From Gigaspora margarita (taxonomy: Eukaryota > Glomeromycota > Glomeromycetes > Diversisporales > Gigasporaceae), in assembly GCA_009809945.1 (NCBI GenBank), contig WTPW01001143.1:140574-204573 (forward strand): 64,000 bases of DNA, read 5' to 3'. Below the pieces are notes generated by a model that worked only from the letters and a program-made list of their open reading frames with translations, was not told where the DNA came from and ran no database searches. Positions 62,001-64,000 of the stretch are shown piece after piece (the stretch's first letter is position 1; each line of letters starts with the position of its first letter). A program made the position numbers and the translations under genes.

Positions 62001-62648
62001 CTCAGAAGCTAGATCTTATTGATTGCTAATGGGTGAGACATAGCAATGAGACTTTGAGATATGTATAATAAGTCTCACCTTAGATAAGTCTCTTCTCGTA
62101 TAAGTCTCACCTTTGATCGGATAAGTCTCACCTCTGATCGGATAAGTCTCACCTCTAATAGCTAAATCTCATCTCTGATTGGATAAGTCTCATCTTATTA
62201 GCTAAATCTCACCTTTGCGAGGTGAGACTTAGCATTTTTTTGTCCTTTGCTAGATAGTAATGAATCACTTTTTGAATTAATTCTAGGATAACATAGAAAA
62301 TATATGCTTTTTAGGCTTGAATAGGCCCGCAGAGAAGCACACTCAGACACTTCGGTCCTCAGTGCTCTCTGCTCATTTCAAGGGCAAGCAAAATAGCATA
62401 ATTTTTTGCTATTTTATTTAGATTTAAAAACATAGCCAGAACGTTAACAAAGACTACTTACTCCTTAATGTTGGAAGCCCAAATTTAGGGGTAAGGATTG
62501 TAAGTTAACAGGATTTGGCTCTATCATAATTTAGAGCTTGAATTCGATATATGATTAAATATATCAAGAAAGGTTTGTAAAGAGGCTTGGAGCCTCTTCT
62601 GGATACATTACCAGAATTCTGTCCTAGAACTCCCATTTTCACCCTACT
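62001..62648 (-). repeat. Polinton right terminal inverted repeat
   Basis: The mirror of 49038-49709, with scattered substitutions and fewer subterminal units. Confidence 0.88.
62055..62235. repeat. Subterminal tandem repeats of the Polinton (right)
   Basis: GATCGGATAAGTCTCACCTC units and AGCTAAATCTCACC variants, the mirror of the left array, in a different number and order. Confidence 0.75.
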
Positions 62649-63705
62649 CCTGCTCTCCACTCATAAAACAGTGCCCCAGGTGTCTCAAAGAAAAAAGAAA
62701 AAATCCTGTACTCTTTTAAAAGTAAAACACTAACAGTGCAAGATAATGCAGCATCTTCTCAAAAAACAACATATGAGGAGGGTTCCGAAATAGATATGTT
62801 TCTTAAAAGGGAATATAAAGTCTTCAAAAAACAAAAAGAATCTAGACCAATAAACCTAGAAGTAGAAGGGGAAGGTTCTGAGTAGGTAGACTAGAGTTCA
62901 ACAACTTAAAGACTGCTAGTATTTTGAAGCGATTTAAAGATAGAAAAGAAATTATATTTATAGTAGCAAGTTATAATATTAATGGAATCAAAAATGCAAT
63001 AGGCAAAAATTAGAAATGCTAGAAAAATGAATGGAAACAAGGGCTATGCAGTTATAGGACTCATTGAGACAAATATTTCAGCTAAAGAAGATTATTTTCT
63101 AACAAAGAATTTGGAGAAATACAAAGGGTTTTGGTCAAGTAGTAATATAAACAAGAAAAAAGGATCAGGAGTTGGTTTCCTAGAAAGGGAGGATTGGAAA
63201 AAATATTTAGATCAATTTGTTAGATATAGCGTATTTATGATCGAAGCAGTTTTTTATTTTAGACAACTAGAAATAGTCATTATTATAGTTTATTTACCTC
63301 CAAATAATAAAGATAAAATCAAACAGGTTCAACAGATGATCATTAAGAAGTATATAAAGAGAACAGCCAAAATACAGATTATTATATGGGTGATTTCAAC
63401 TACATTCTGGATTCTGCACTAAACAAATAGAGCTCAACAGAAAATCTATGCAAAAAAAGATTACCATTGCATAGCTGGTTGCTAGGTCAAGGTTTTAAGG
63501 ATGGATTTTGTTGGTTGAACCCAATATCAAAAGCATATAATTGGTCCAACTGTAGGTCTAAAACCAGAATTGATCAGATCTGGATTTCAGAAGGTCTATT
63601 AGACACTTTATCAAGAGCAGAAATTTATAGCATAGACTATGTCACTTGTAGTGATTACACACTAATTGACGTGAAAATGCAGGTTGAAGAGTTACTTGGA
63701 TGGAT
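62649..63705 (+). pseudogene. LINE continuation: ORF1 end and ORF2 endonuclease
   Basis: The LINE interrupted at 49037 goes on here. From about 62945 it codes an apurinic-type (EEP) endonuclease: VASYNINGIKNA at the start, VIGLIETNIS (catalytic Glu), GSGVGFL, IVIIIVYLPPNNKDK, and a C-terminal part (63467-63690) with CRSKTRIDQIWIS and a closing S-D-Y-T in place of the usual S-D-H. The enzyme nicks target DNA for LINE insertion. The sequence is split by frame shifts and stops (the first part ends at 63422, the second starts near 63467). The reverse transcriptase is not reached because another sequence begins near 63706. Confidence 0.8.
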
Positions 63706-64000
63706 GAGTGTCATGGCGATTTCTAACCTGCTGTGTACTTGTGGGGTTCTCCTAGTAGACTTCACTCGCTTGGCAATATATCGATGACTGACGTATCGTA
63801 CAGGTACTCCATCCTATAGATACTATACACAGATCAGTTTATTCACTAAGAAATCACAAAGATATTACGGGTTGTTCAAAGATTCACTATTATGAGCATA
63901 AAAAGCTAGGCACTTCCCTCTTGGGATCGATGCCTTATTTATTATTTACTATTTACATTTGCGTCACTGATTATTACATAATTATTTATGCATCATTCAT
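63706..64000. mobile_element. Possible start of another insertion, LTR-like
   Basis: LINE similarity ends abruptly and a GC-richer, non-coding sequence starts near TGTCATGGCGATTTC and runs to the window edge. A TG start and mixed composition fit the beginning of an LTR, but the other end lies outside the window. Confidence 0.3.

Larger units (their letters stand above)
49038..62648. mobile_element. Polinton/Maverick fossil
   Basis: A ~13.6-kb element with terminal inverted repeats of about 650-670 bases (49038-49709 and 62001-62648). They begin AGTAGGGCGAAAATGAGAG and AGTAGGGTGAAAATGGGAG. CCTGC flanks both ends, fitting a 6-bp target duplication with one difference. Parts: retroviral-type integrase (minus), protein-primed DNA polymerase B (minus), and a Gag-like, zinc-knuckle and retropepsin module (plus), along with several small frames. 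No packaging ATPase or jelly-roll capsid gene was recognised. The two inverted repeats differ at scattered sites and the genes have roughly fifteen or more breaks in all, so it is a moderately old, dead copy. Confidence 0.88.

Overview
The window looks like nuclear DNA of an arbuscular mycorrhizal (Rhizophagus-like) or other early-diverging fungus. The sequence is very AT-rich. Transposable elements of many classes are nested in one another, there are degenerate Sel1-like repeats inside an LTR element, and no ordinary host gene could be recognised. The organism is inferred from repeat content and protein style, not from a marker gene.

Layout. At 0.7-2.4 kb is a broken Rep-like gene of the CRESS-DNA virus type, followed by a broken HNH endonuclease gene (2.5-3.0 kb). 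At 3.2-4.0 kb are tandem repeats and a nested palindrome. At 4.8-8.4 kb is a non-autonomous LTR retrotransposon with both LTRs, a Gag-like part and Sel1-like cargo. It sits inside an interspersed repeat whose uninterrupted relative lies at 14.4-15.0 kb. From 8.9 to 16.2 kb I see only MITEs, hairpins and a duplicated block. A minisatellite array with an assembly gap fills 16.3-18.1 kb.

The most unusual object is a tightly packed, one-strand gene cluster at about 18.15-37.1 kb. It combines a Ty3-type reverse transcriptase-RNase H, an ISXO2/IS1595-type DDE transposase that overlaps it by 11 bases, retropepsin-like and zinc-knuckle proteins, endonuclease IV-like regions, a Nudix-type protein, a Zn2Cys6-type small protein and a row of small single-pass membrane proteins. 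I know of no described family with this combination. I treat it as a virus-like LTR-kin element; its biggest frames look whole, and about ten breaks are seen with the standard code. No LTRs were found by eye.

From 38 to 47 kb are MITEs (hAT-like with an 8-bp target duplication, pogo/mariner-like, large palindromic ones), an LTR-element fossil at 41.1-43.0 kb, and a 5'-truncated LINE with an RNase H domain and a poly(A) tail. A second LINE starts near 47.5 kb and is split by a 13.6-kb Polinton/Maverick fossil (about 49.04-62.65 kb) with long terminal inverted repeats. That element has protein-primed DNA polymerase B and integrase parts, plus a Gag-like, zinc-knuckle and retropepsin module not expected in textbook Polintons. 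The LINE resumes at 62.65 kb with its endonuclease and is cut near 63.7 kb by a further insertion that runs to the window end.

How the parts work together: nothing here suggests a host pathway. The window is a record of successive insertions. The two large elements each appear to bring their own replication and integration functions (RT-RNase H plus transposase; polymerase B plus integrase).
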